In this document: positions 7,846-16,369 of the stretch, one piece after another
Numbering within the stretch: position 1 is the first letter of the stretch
Layout: each line of letters opens with the position of its first letter
Assembly (NCBI GenBank): GCA_028284125.1
Contig: JANQSI010000004.1
Location: 248,001-312,000, forward strand
Direction: 5' to 3'
From: Cyclobacteriaceae bacterium
GTDB lineage: Bacteria; Bacteroidota; Bacteroidia; Cytophagales; Cyclobacteriaceae
DNA: 64,000 bases
Notes under the pieces: generated by a model
The model's input: only the letters and a program-made list of their open reading frames with translations
The model's database searches: none
Told to the model about the DNA's origin: nothing
Made by a program: the position numbers and the translations under genes

Positions 7846-9489
7846 CTACTCGTATCCACCAGGATTCACTCTAACTTTTGTTCCCTGCTCAAAAGCATAA
7901 CCAATTTTCAACAATTGATCTTCAGTCCAAGGTCTTCCGATAAAAGTGATGCCTGCTGGTCTTCCAGAATCCCGATAACCCATTGGGACAGTAAAAGCCG
8001 GATATTTTGCAGCTGCAGCAAAGCCAGCGCCTCGATTGTTGACACCTAGAACGATATCAATATCCAACTCTTGCATCGGGGTTTCGAAATAGCGGATTCC
8101 TTCAACATTTAGTCGCTCCTTCAATTGGGCATGCTCTTCGCTGCTTAATTGTACATCGAGCATTCCTTTGAATCGACCATGTCCATAAGGAGTTCTTGTA
8201 GCACTGTCTTCCTCATTATAGGCCACAATTTCTTCCACCGTTTTTTGTGTGATTTGATCTGAAGCGTAATCTGTTAAATAAGCAGCAAGGTCTATTTGCA
8301 TATCTGCGGAGAGCAAATCGCCAAACCCATTAAAATCAACTTCGATAGGATCAAATTCTACTGGAATTCCACCCATGGCTTCAATTTTTCCAACGGTCAA
8401 CATGTACAATGAATCTTCCGCATAATTCTTGTTAACACCAAATCGAACACCTTCAAGAGAACCAGAAGTGATGTCTTCCCAATAACTCTTATTCTTTGGG
8501 TTGTCTTTCGTGGCTGAATCTCGTGGGTCTTCACCAGACATAGCAGAAAGTAGAATGGCATTGTCAATCACATTTTTTGTCATTGGACCAGGCGTATCTA
8601 GTGTACTCGAAATGGGCACAATTCCACCACGACTTAACAGGCCAATTGTAGGTTTTAACCCAGCCAGCGAATTTCCACTGGAAGGAGATAAAATGGACCC
8701 TGAAGTTTCGGTACCTACGGTAACTGCTCCGTAATTTGCTGCCATAGAAGCTCCGCTTCCTGAACTTGAACCACCCGTATCATGCTTTCTTCTTCCGTAT
8801 GGATTCAGTGTTTGTCCTGCTACAGCGCTGAAACCATTGGGGCATTGCAAGCAATTGAAATTAGCCCATTCACTTAAACTTGTTTTACCAAGTACGATAG
8901 CGCCCTTTTCTTTCATTCGTTCTACGATGAAAGCATCGGCTGTTTGATTGTTTAGTAAAACGTGCGCACCTGCTGTGGTCGGAACAGCTTCTGTGTTGAT
9001 GTTGTCTTTTAGTAAAACCGGAATTCCAAATATTGGATGGTTTTCATCTGACCTGGCTTTGTCTTTTTCTCTGGCTTCTTGTACCGCATTTGGATTGATG
9101 GCAATAATTGAGTTGAGGTAGGTGTTTTTGTCATTTTCAAATTTGACAATGCGATACAAATACCATTGCACCAGTGTTTCATACGACAACTTTCCAGACT
9201 TGACGTTTGCTTGTAGTGTTGGAATATCCTGATCAAGAATTAATGGTTTCACCTCCTGATAATCTTCTTCGGAAAAATAAGCGATTTGGTCAGTCACATT
9301 TTTCCAGATCTCATTTTTATCCAAGACTCTTGACTGAATGAGTTTGAATTGCATTCGGATAGATTCATGATCTGCGTTTGCTTCTAGTTCAGCAGTTTCG
9401 TCATACGGAACCCAGGCCGGGATTTCGGTTTTTACTTTGGGAGTACAAGCAAATAGCACCAGGAGTGCAAGGATGTAAAAGTTCTTCAT
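7846..9489 (-). CDS. Amidase-signature lipoprotein
   Basis: At 547 residues this is an amidase-signature enzyme, a Ser-cisSer-Lys hydrolase acting on amide bonds. The catalytic residues are visible: Lys161 in 'PVLLKDN', the cis-serine Ser241 in the Gly/Ser-rich 'GGSSSGSGAS' block, and the nucleophile Ser265 in 'TETSGSI'. The N-terminus (MKNFYILALLVLFACTPK) is a lipoprotein signal, so the enzyme works in the periplasm or at the outer membrane, unlike GatA. About 80 extra residues precede the amidase core. Secreted members with this layout are common in Bacteroidota; the substrate is unknown. It is the first gene of a likely two-gene unit with the Crp/Fnr regulator. Confidence 0.88.
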   Translation of the reverse strand: MKNFYILALLVLFACTPKVKTEIPAWVPYDETAELEANADHESIRMQFKLIQSRVLDKNEIWKNVTDQIAYFSEEDYQEVKPLILDQDIPTLQANVKSGKLSYETLVQWYLYRIVKFENDKNTYLNSIIAINPNAVQEAREKDKARSDENHPIFGIPVLLKDNINTEAVPTTAGAHVLLNNQTADAFIVERMKEKGAIVLGKTSLSEWANFNCLQCPNGFSAVAGQTLNPYGRRKHDTGGSSSGSGASMAANYGAVTVGTETSGSILSPSSGNSLAGLKPTIGLLSRGGIVPISSTLDTPGPMTKNVIDNAILLSAMSGEDPRDSATKDNPKNKSYWEDITSGSLEGVRFGVNKNYAEDSLYMLTVGKIEAMGGIPVEFDPIEVDFNGFGDLLSADMQIDLAAYLTDYASDQITQKTVEEIVAYNEEDSATRTPYGHGRFKGMLDVQLSSEEHAQLKERLNVEGIRYFETPMQELDIDIVLGVNNRGAGFAAAAKYPAFTVPMGYRDSGRPAGITFIGRPWTEDQLLKIGYAFEQGTKVRVNPGGYE

Positions 9490-9583
9490 GGTTTTGGTTA
9501 AGTATGATTTCGGTTAAATATAGAAACATTGAATTTTAAAGTTTGGATTGAAAGTGACAATTGGTTGTTTTTGAATTTAGCAA

Positions 9584-9617
9584 GCAAAAAAAAGCTCCAT
9601 CTCTGGAGATGAAGCTT
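9584..9617 (-). terminator. Intrinsic terminator of the truncated haemoglobin gene
   Basis: On the minus strand a 12-bp stem with one mismatch (arms 9592-9603 and 9606-9617, AAGCTCCATCTC against GAGATGAAGCTT) is followed by a run of eight or nine U (A-tract on the plus strand at 9585-9593). It lies 27 bp after the haemoglobin stop. Confidence 0.8.
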
Positions 9618-9643
9618 ACCTTGACGAAACGAATATATTCGTA

Positions 9644-10012
9644 CTAACTGTTTACAATATCATTTTGTGTACTACCTACAACTTCCATTACTTCTTGAAC
9701 TAATTCCGAATCCAAACCTAATTGGGTTAGTGTATCTGAAAGGTGCCCTGCTACTGAATTGAAATGTTCCTCCTTGATAGACATGTGGGCGTGCGCTTCT
9801 GCCATTTGTTTGCCGCTGTACTTCATCGGTGCACCACAGGCATAAGCGACGAACGATTTTAGCTTAGTTGATTGTTTTTCAATGTCTACGTTTTCGAAGA
9901 AATGATTGATCATCGGATCTGAAATTACCTTTTTGTAAAAAACATCTACCGCAGCATTAACTGCATCCATTCCTCCAATTCTTTCGAAAAGACTCTCATT
10001 TGTATCTTTCAT
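9644..10012 (-). CDS. Group I (N-type) truncated haemoglobin
   Basis: The 122-residue protein has the short two-on-two globin fold. It starts with 'LFERIGGMDAVNAAVDVFY', the A/B helices of truncated haemoglobins. The proximal haem ligand is His74 in 'MAEAHAHMSI', aligned with the proximal His81 of Mycobacterium tuberculosis HbN. 'FENVDIEKQSTKLKSFVAYACGAP' covers the region before it. Group I proteins bind O2 and NO, and several detoxify NO by dioxygenation. The closeness of a Crp/Fnr regulator fits a redox or NO-responsive role, but this is inference. The gene has its own terminator and about 160 bp of upstream DNA, so it is probably monocistronic. Confidence 0.93.
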   Translation of the reverse strand: MKDTNESLFERIGGMDAVNAAVDVFYKKVISDPMINHFFENVDIEKQSTKLKSFVAYACGAPMKYSGKQMAEAHAHMSIKEEHFNSVAGHLSDTLTQLGLDSELVQEVMEVVGSTQNDIVNS

Positions 10013-10130
10013 TTGTTAACATTTTTGAGTTGATAATTGGAGTCAAAACTATTTTTCAAGGAAGGATGATTCTACTAATGGATGTATACTTGAGGTTATC
10101 AATTGATAATATTTTGCCTTTTGAGACATA

Positions 10131-10156
10131 AAAAAAGCCGACTTAAGCCGGCTTTT
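10131..10156 (-). terminator. Intrinsic terminator after the propeller/amidohydrolase gene
   Basis: The stem AAAAGCCG/CGGCTTTT (arms 10133-10140 and 10149-10156), with a further CTT/AAG inside, is followed on the minus strand by a U-tract (plus-strand A-tract 10130-10136). It lies 20 bp past the stop of the gene at 10176-13598. With U-rich sequence on both sides it could work in both directions. Confidence 0.75.
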
Positions 10157-10175
10157 GTGTTAATGGATTTTTTGT

Positions 10176-13100
10176 CTACTTCTCTCCTGGTAATTTGCCT
10201 CGATCAGGCCCACTATCTGTCCAATAAAAGCTAGGAGCTTTCTTTTCATCCGGATAAACTTCATCCAGCGTATTGGCTTCATAGAGACGACCGTTTTTCA
10301 TTACGTGTGAAATGGTGTTTGTATTTCTGATGTCCTCCAATGGATTTTTATCCATGATGACAAGATCTGCCAATTTCCCTTCTTCAATAGAGCCTAAATC
10401 TTTGCTTAATCCAATGGCTTTGGCTCCTAATATTGTTGCTACTTTTAGCGCATCTAATTCTGGCATTCCTCCAGCCTGAATGGACCAAAGTTCCCAATGA
10501 TAGCCCAAGCCTTGAAGCTGCCCGTGTGAGCCAACCCCTGATATTCCGCCGGCTTTGACTAAGTCGCCAACAAATTCTCCATGCCGTGCAAATATGTGTT
10601 CTTCTTCAATGAACCATGCACGCCTTCTTCTCGCTTTTTGGTCAACTTCAAGCTTAGGAGTAAAATAGTTGAGCTTTGAATCATTAACTACATCTTCTGT
10701 TGCATAATAATATTCTTCTGCCCATGGGCCTCCATATGAAACCAATAGCGTCGACGTATAGGCCATTTGTGCTTTACTCACCAATTGAGTTACATCGTTG
10801 TAGATTGGATGAATTGGGAAAGCATGTTCATGTCCAGGGTAGCCATCAATGAGTTGAGTCAGGTTCAATTTCATGTCAAGCGCACCTTCTGTTGTCGGCA
10901 TCAATTCTTGTTCCTTAGCAGCTTGAATTATCCACTGTCTATGTTGTCTGTTACCCGTTAGGTACATTTTGATGGTCTTGGTGTTGAAATACTCAGAATA
11001 TTGTTTCAACACATCCTGGGCATGTTCGAAGCTTTTTATTTTGTAAAACCAAAAACCTACTCCCGGTCCAGTCGAATAGACTCGTGGACCAATCAAATCT
11101 CCAGTTTCGACCATATCTGAATAAGTAAGCACATCGGTTGTGGCTGTTTGCGGATCTCGAGTGGTGGTAACTCCGTATGCAAGATTCGCAGCGTACATCC
11201 AGACCTGATTTTTGTGAATGCCCCAATTGGGCCACATGTGCGCGTGAGTGTCGACAAAACCTGGAGCGATCGTTTTTCCACTCATATCCATGGTTTTGAC
11301 TCGATTGTCAACTTCAATAGAACCAGATTCACCAACAGCTTTGATTCTAGCATTTTCGACCAAGATGTCTCCATTTTCAATGACAGTCTTTCCGTCCATG
11401 GTAATAATGCGGGCACCTTGCAGAAGGATTGAACCTTCAGGCACATCTTTTTCTACATTGACTTTGACTCTGATTTCATTCGGTTTGTATCCTTCGTCCT
11501 CTTCTTTTTCATCCTCTTCTTTTTCCGTTACACTTTGATTGGTTTCTTCAGGATCATTCACGTTCTGGTTGGCTTTATCTTCTTTCGCCTTTTTCTCCTC
11601 TTCTTCTTTTTCTTTCTTTTTCTTTTCTTCAAGCGCTTTATTCACACGTTTCGATTCGGCTAAATCATAAGAGAAGTAGGCATTTCCTAATGTGAAATTC
11701 ACGCCGTTCCCATCTGAACTCCAATGAGCGAACTCACCTCCGAAAGTGGTCAACTTCCAGGAAGGAAATGAAGCGTTTTCCGGATTTGAAACAGAGATTG
11801 AGACCGTTTCGGCACCAACAGGCGGAACAGTAACTATGTATACATCATTGTTGATTTTCGCCAACGCTTTATCTCCTTTTGGAGCCATAAGGATGTACTG
11901 TGCATTTGAAGGTTCTCGCTTCGGTTCCGTAGGTCCAGTATGAATAAATAGAGAATGATCATGATTCAATGCAGGATAGGTCATGATACCCGTCACTTTG
12001 ATGTGTTCTTTTTCGTCCGTTCCATCCCATCGCATCGAGAGCAAACCTTTGCCTGGACTGTACATATAGATGCGATCGTCACCTTCAACAAAATGCGGAA
12101 GTCCTCTATTTTTTGCAGCCATTATTTTGTTGACGGAACCACCGTTCGCATTTACCCAGCCAATGTTTACTTGAGCTCCAAACCCAAATGGGTCAATGGC
12201 ATCTTCGTAGGCTTGAGCAGGTCCATACGTGAAGGCAATCCTGTTTGTTTTTTTGTCCCAGGCAGGGTTCATATAAATCCCACCTTGATTGGTGACTTTT
12301 ACCGGACGACCTCCAGTGGATCTTACTTTGTAAATGTTTCCTTCTGTTCCTTCCCAGGTGACATAGGCAATGTTGGCTCCATCGGGTGACCAAGTAGGCA
12401 TGGCTTCTGTAAAGTCAGATTTAGTCAAACGTTTGGGCTCTCCATCCGGATAATCCATCACATAGAGTCTGTTCAGAGCAGTGAAAGCAATTTTTGATCC
12501 GTCAGGTGATCGTTGTGCGTCTCGAATCTGATTCGCCACCATTGCTTTGTCATCTGAGATTGGATAGTCAAACGAAACCATTGGGCCGAAATCGAGCATC
12601 TCGTCGACCTCAAAAGGAATTTCTATTGCTGGTCCACCTGCGATTGGAATTCGATAGATTTTCCCATTGTAAGAGGCAATGACCGCTTGGTTGTCAGGAG
12701 TAAATGCCATTGCAGGGTAAACTCCCAATCTTGCTCTCGATTCTTGATCATCTCTTCTGACTGGAAATGCCAACCAATCTTCAGCACCTGTTTGAAGGTT
12801 TCTTTTTATCAAACCAGTTTCTGTGTTGTACCGTGTGCCATACACCAACCATTTTCCATCAGAAGAAAGGGTTGGGGTAAAGGCGGATCCATATCGATTG
12901 GTCTGTGTGGTAATTTCTCCGGTTTCTCGATCGTAGGTCGCGATCTGGTATTGAGGCATGGCTGCATTGTATTGCCAGGCGCCTGTTCTTCTTGAAAACC
13001 AGATGAATCGTTCTTCCGCCCCGAATGCCGGCTCGATTGCCTGGAGTCCGTCTGGTTTTTTGATGAGCTGAATTCCGCCACCACCATCTTTGTGGTACAT

Positions 13101-13598
13101 GTGAAGCTTCATTGTGCGAATTCCCTTGGAAGCAATAATGTAGTTTCCATCAGGTGTCCATTCAGCTTCGTGATAATACTTGTCATTGTCTTTCGTGATT
13201 TGCTGTGCTTCAGCTTCCTCATCAGTCAAATCCAATGTCCAAATATTCTCTGATCCACTTTTGTCTGAAGAGAAGACAATGGAATTTCCATCAGGGCTAT
13301 ACCTTGGATGAGTATCGAAGGCCATACCAGAGGTGATTTGCTCAGCTTTTCCCCCAGTAATGGGTAAAGTATAAATGTCACCCATCATATCGAAAATGAT
13401 TTTGGTTCCATCAGGATGAACATCAAGAGAAATCCAGGTTCCTTCCGTCGTTTTTAACTGCAAACTCCTGCCAGGCTCAAGAGGAAGTTCTTTCGTTGCC
13501 TTTTTTTCTTTTGTTGTGTCTGATTCGCTAGTGCTTTCTTGTTGGGCAAACCCCATAAAGCTTGCACCAACTAAGAAGGTAATTAGATGGTATTTCAT
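10176..13598 (-). CDS. Secreted beta-propeller/amidohydrolase fusion
   Basis: This 1140-residue protein has three parts. After a signal peptide ending 'MGFAQQ', residues about 45-650 form TolB/WD40-like PD40 propeller blades, with repeats such as 'PRYSPDGNSIVFSSDKSG' and 'PTWSPDGANIAYVT'. Residues about 653-710 are a charged Lys/Glu-rich linker. Residues about 720-1120 are a metal-dependent amidohydrolase (urease/dihydroorotase superfamily), with 'APGFVDTHAHMW' carrying the HxH metal ligands, further histidines in 'PGHEHAFPIHP' and 'GVGSHGQLQGLG', and a C-terminal 'GKLADLVIMDKNPLEDI' signature. Proteins of this build are common in Bacteroidota and Proteobacteria; few are characterised. It follows the Rieske gene by 85 bp and could be read from the same operon, though it is exported and the operon enzymes are not. 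A terminator lies downstream. Confidence 0.88.
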   Translation of the reverse strand: MKYHLITFLVGASFMGFAQQESTSESDTTKEKKATKELPLEPGRSLQLKTTEGTWISLDVHPDGTKIIFDMMGDIYTLPITGGKAEQITSGMAFDTHPRYSPDGNSIVFSSDKSGSENIWTLDLTDEEAEAQQITKDNDKYYHEAEWTPDGNYIIASKGIRTMKLHMYHKDGGGGIQLIKKPDGLQAIEPAFGAEERFIWFSRRTGAWQYNAAMPQYQIATYDRETGEITTQTNRYGSAFTPTLSSDGKWLVYGTRYNTETGLIKRNLQTGAEDWLAFPVRRDDQESRARLGVYPAMAFTPDNQAVIASYNGKIYRIPIAGGPAIEIPFEVDEMLDFGPMVSFDYPISDDKAMVANQIRDAQRSPDGSKIAFTALNRLYVMDYPDGEPKRLTKSDFTEAMPTWSPDGANIAYVTWEGTEGNIYKVRSTGGRPVKVTNQGGIYMNPAWDKKTNRIAFTYGPAQAYEDAIDPFGFGAQVNIGWVNANGGSVNKIMAAKNRGLPHFVEGDDRIYMYSPGKGLLSMRWDGTDEKEHIKVTGIMTYPALNHDHSLFIHTGPTEPKREPSNAQYILMAPKGDKALAKINNDVYIVTVPPVGAETVSISVSNPENASFPSWKLTTFGGEFAHWSSDGNGVNFTLGNAYFSYDLAESKRVNKALEEKKKKEKEEEEKKAKEDKANQNVNDPEETNQSVTEKEEDEKEEDEGYKPNEIRVKVNVEKDVPEGSILLQGARIITMDGKTVIENGDILVENARIKAVGESGSIEVDNRVKTMDMSGKTIAPGFVDTHAHMWPNWGIHKNQVWMYAANLAYGVTTTRDPQTATTDVLTYSDMVETGDLIGPRVYSTGPGVGFWFYKIKSFEHAQDVLKQYSEYFNTKTIKMYLTGNRQHRQWIIQAAKEQELMPTTEGALDMKLNLTQLIDGYPGHEHAFPIHPIYNDVTQLVSKAQMAYTSTLLVSYGGPWAEEYYYATEDVVNDSKLNYFTPKLEVDQKARRRRAWFIEEEHIFARHGEFVGDLVKAGGISGVGSHGQLQGLGYHWELWSIQAGGMPELDALKVATILGAKAIGLSKDLGSIEEGKLADLVIMDKNPLEDIRNTNTISHVMKNGRLYEANTLDEVYPDEKKAPSFYWTDSGPDRGKLPGEK

Positions 13599-13683
13599 GT
13601 CAATTAGTTAAGATTAGATCGTCAACATTACCTGACGATGGGTTGATTTCATTTGGAAGTTACTGGAAATGAAGCGAAATGTG

Positions 13684-14835
13684 CTAATCAGCTAGATTAT
13701 GCCCGAGGGCCTTAAGGACTTCATTGTCTAGCTGATGAAGAATGTCTTCTCTCCCCGAATAGTAGCCTCTCGTAAATCGCTTGGACTTGGTACCAATTTG
13801 CATTTGTTCACACACTTGCCAGTCCTGTCGATTGGTGAGATCCCAGAAATCAACGGCAGATTTAATTCGTTCTTTCGCTTTTGGATCTGCAATGACTTCC
13901 GGACGGAAAAGCCAGTAGCAGTCATTGATGATTTTGCCAGGTCCTTCTGGAGTGATGTGATGGAACAAAACAAAATCAGGATGCGGCGTGAGCAAAAGGT
14001 TAGGAAAAATGGAATAATAATAGATGCGTTGAAGATCGTCTCCTGATACATCGCAGACTGGTGGAGCTGCTGCTTCTCCGTCCATGGTCATGCTTCCTCT
14101 TTCTTTTGTCAGGTCCATGAATCCACCAATTACAGCACCTTTTTCAGCATCGTGCTGGGCGGATTGAACCGGCGTCCATTCCGAAAGCAACGGATGAACG
14201 CCAGGACAGTGGTAACATTCCTGGTAGTTTTGAAGAATCAGCTTCCAATTGCAGTTGAGGTCGTATCTGATATGGTGTGCAATTCGGAGTTCCGCCATTT
14301 TCCAGTCAGAAAATTTTCCCATTAAGGCTTCCATGTGTTCTTCAAATGGTACCGGGTTTTCATCCAAGTTGATGAAGACAAATCCTTCCCAGTTATAGAC
14401 ACTGGCTTGTGGCAATGAACACGCTTTTTTGTTAAACCTATCGCCTTCCTTCATTAATGGAGCAGCAATTAAATCACCCGCTAAATTGTATGTCCAGGCA
14501 TGGTAAGGACATTGAATTGATCCTGAGTTAAAATTTCCTGATGGCTCTGTACACAATTGTGTTCCGCGATGGCTGCAAACGTTGAATAGCGCTCGTATTT
14601 TTCCTTCTTTGTCTCGGGTCAGGATGATACTTTCATCTTCAACCTGGATGAGCTTGTAGTCTCCCACATTTTCAATTTCTTCAGCTCTGCATGCGTAAAT
14701 CCAGAATTTGTAAAAGATCTTTTCAACCTCCTCTTGATAGATTTCTCGGCTGTGATAGTATTTTCCGGGCAAAGTTCTGGTACCATCGACGATGGGGTAA
14801 TCCACTCCGCGTTTGGTAAACTTTTTTTCGCCCAT
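13684..14835 (-). CDS. Rieske non-haem iron oxygenase, alpha subunit type
   Basis: The 383-residue protein has an N-terminal Rieske [2Fe-2S] domain with ligands Cys87, His89, Cys109 and His112 ('CSHRG' ... 'CPYHAW'). The C-terminal catalytic domain holds the mononuclear iron site: His209 and His214 in 'NYQECYHCPGVHP' and probably Asp338 in 'NRQDW'. This is the alpha-subunit family of ring-hydroxylating oxygenases, which also includes N-demethylases such as those for glycine betaine and stachydrine. No beta subunit, ferredoxin or Rieske reductase gene is nearby, so electrons must come from elsewhere, perhaps from an unlinked reductase. It is the last gene of a four-gene operon (3 bp after the previous stop) with two FAD oxidoreductases and a folate-type aminomethyltransferase. 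That context favours a C-N or C-O demethylation role over aromatic ring attack; the substrate is unknown. Confidence 0.9.
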   Translation of the reverse strand: MGEKKFTKRGVDYPIVDGTRTLPGKYYHSREIYQEEVEKIFYKFWIYACRAEEIENVGDYKLIQVEDESIILTRDKEGKIRALFNVCSHRGTQLCTEPSGNFNSGSIQCPYHAWTYNLAGDLIAAPLMKEGDRFNKKACSLPQASVYNWEGFVFINLDENPVPFEEHMEALMGKFSDWKMAELRIAHHIRYDLNCNWKLILQNYQECYHCPGVHPLLSEWTPVQSAQHDAEKGAVIGGFMDLTKERGSMTMDGEAAAPPVCDVSGDDLQRIYYYSIFPNLLLTPHPDFVLFHHITPEGPGKIINDCYWLFRPEVIADPKAKERIKSAVDFWDLTNRQDWQVCEQMQIGTKSKRFTRGYYSGREDILHQLDNEVLKALGHNLAD

Positions 14836-14838
14836 TTT

Positions 14839-16365
14839 TCAATTTTTTAAAATTGCTTTGGCTCCCAAATATCCAGGCATGCACGTGATTCCACCGCCCG
14901 GATGAGAGCCACTCCCACACAAATAAAGTCCATTAATTGGTGTCTTGTATTGCATACACGAAGGAATTGGTCGAGTCAGCATTTGATCAACTGCGTGTTC
15001 TCCATGGAAAATGTGCCCGAATGGAAGGTTATACCGCTCTGCTAAATCAACAGGAGTTAAAAGTTCAGATCCAATAATTGATCCCTTTATGCTGCTGTAT
15101 TGTACTAATGTCTCGATCACATTTTCTTCCAATTGCTTTTTGGCTTGATCTGTCCATCCTCCTTCTAACTCATAGGGTGCATAATGAACCAAAATGGAAA
15201 GTGAACCATGTCCTTCTGGTGCTTTTCCGCCTAAATAAATATCCAAAATGGGTTCGTTAGAGAAATTCCTGTACTTCACGGGATCGTAGGCTTTTTCCAT
15301 TTCCAGCCAGGAATTTCCAGTCCTCAAAAACTGCAGTTCGTTTTCAAATTCATCAAGAGTAAATGGTTTATCTAGTGCGAGCATCAATTTCGCCGTAGTT
15401 CCTCTGGATCTGAAATGCTCAATGCCATGTTCGAGCGAATATTCAATTTGGTTGGGTTCTATCAGGTTAAAAAATGTTTCTGATGGAGAGCATGAGGAGG
15501 CCACAACATTCGATTCGATTTCCTCGCCATTTCCCAATTGTACTCCTTTCACTTTTCTATCCTGATCAAGCAAGATCCGTTTGACGGAGTTGTTGAGCTT
15601 GATTTCTACTCCTGCTTGTTCGGCAGCTTTTTGTAGAGAGGCAATCAGGTTTTGAGGTCCACCAACTATTTCTTCTGTGGATAGACATTCCCAAATGAGG
15701 AGATTCAATGTAGTATATGCTGAACGAGGACTCGTGAAAGATCCATAAATAGCTGGTCCGGCCATGCCCGCTTTTAAAAACTCGGTTTCAAATCGTTCGT
15801 CAAGAAAATCTTGGACGGACATTGGAGCTACTTTGAGAAATTCCATCATGGTGGCTTTTCCCAACTTTTTCAATCCCAATCCTTTTTTGACCAATTGCCA
15901 AAGGTCTTTGTTTCCCATCTTGACAAGATCCGGCGGAGCTTGATCCATGATGTCACGAATCAGGGGAGTTATTTTATTAATGAAGGACCGATACGCTTTA
16001 TAGGCTTCAGCATCTTTTTCTGAATACTTGCGAATGCTTTCAACGGTTCTGGATTCATCATTGTATAACGTAATGCATTTTCCTTTTTTGCCTAGCATAG
16101 CAACGGAAGCACGCTCTCCGGTAGTCACCAGTCCATGCTTCTTAAGGTCTAATTCGTTAATCGCATGTTGACGAATCGATCCTGTTTCGTGAAGTAACCC
16201 CGCTGACCAATGACCAGGATGAAATTCTTCTCCAGCTCCGATTCCACCTAATACTGATCTCCGTTCCAATAACACTACTTTTTGTCCTTTTTTCGCAAGG
16301 ACGGTAGCTGCAGTAAGACCATTGTGTCCACCACCAATTACGATTGTATCATACTTTTTACTCAT
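14839..16365 (-). CDS. PYROXD2/CrtI-like FAD-dependent oxidoreductase, copy B
   Basis: The 508-residue flavoprotein opens with 'YDTIVIGGGHNGLTAATVLA', an N-terminal Rossmann FAD-binding motif, followed by an ERR..LGG segment. It ends with 'LYLCGSGSHPGGGITCMPGYLGAKAILKN', the C-terminal FAD signature of the phytoene desaturase/PYROXD2 group. The substrate-binding middle (about 120-420) differs strongly from its neighbour, copy A, so the two are old paralogues rather than a recent duplication and probably act on different substrates or as a heteromer. It starts 4 bp after copy A and ends 3 bp before the Rieske gene. Despite the CrtI-like fold, nothing else for carotenoids is present. The specific reaction is unknown; flavin-dependent desaturation or amine oxidation is likely. 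Confidence 0.87.
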   Translation of the reverse strand: MSKKYDTIVIGGGHNGLTAATVLAKKGQKVVLLERRSVLGGIGAGEEFHPGHWSAGLLHETGSIRQHAINELDLKKHGLVTTGERASVAMLGKKGKCITLYNDESRTVESIRKYSEKDAEAYKAYRSFINKITPLIRDIMDQAPPDLVKMGNKDLWQLVKKGLGLKKLGKATMMEFLKVAPMSVQDFLDERFETEFLKAGMAGPAIYGSFTSPRSAYTTLNLLIWECLSTEEIVGGPQNLIASLQKAAEQAGVEIKLNNSVKRILLDQDRKVKGVQLGNGEEIESNVVASSCSPSETFFNLIEPNQIEYSLEHGIEHFRSRGTTAKLMLALDKPFTLDEFENELQFLRTGNSWLEMEKAYDPVKYRNFSNEPILDIYLGGKAPEGHGSLSILVHYAPYELEGGWTDQAKKQLEENVIETLVQYSSIKGSIIGSELLTPVDLAERYNLPFGHIFHGEHAVDQMLTRPIPSCMQYKTPINGLYLCGSGSHPGGGITCMPGYLGAKAILKN

Positions 16366-16369
16366 GATC

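Noticed and set aside
11955-12389. 144-residue frame on the plus strand inside the propeller/amidohydrolase gene
   Set aside because: Antisense shadow of the propeller repeats with no own features.
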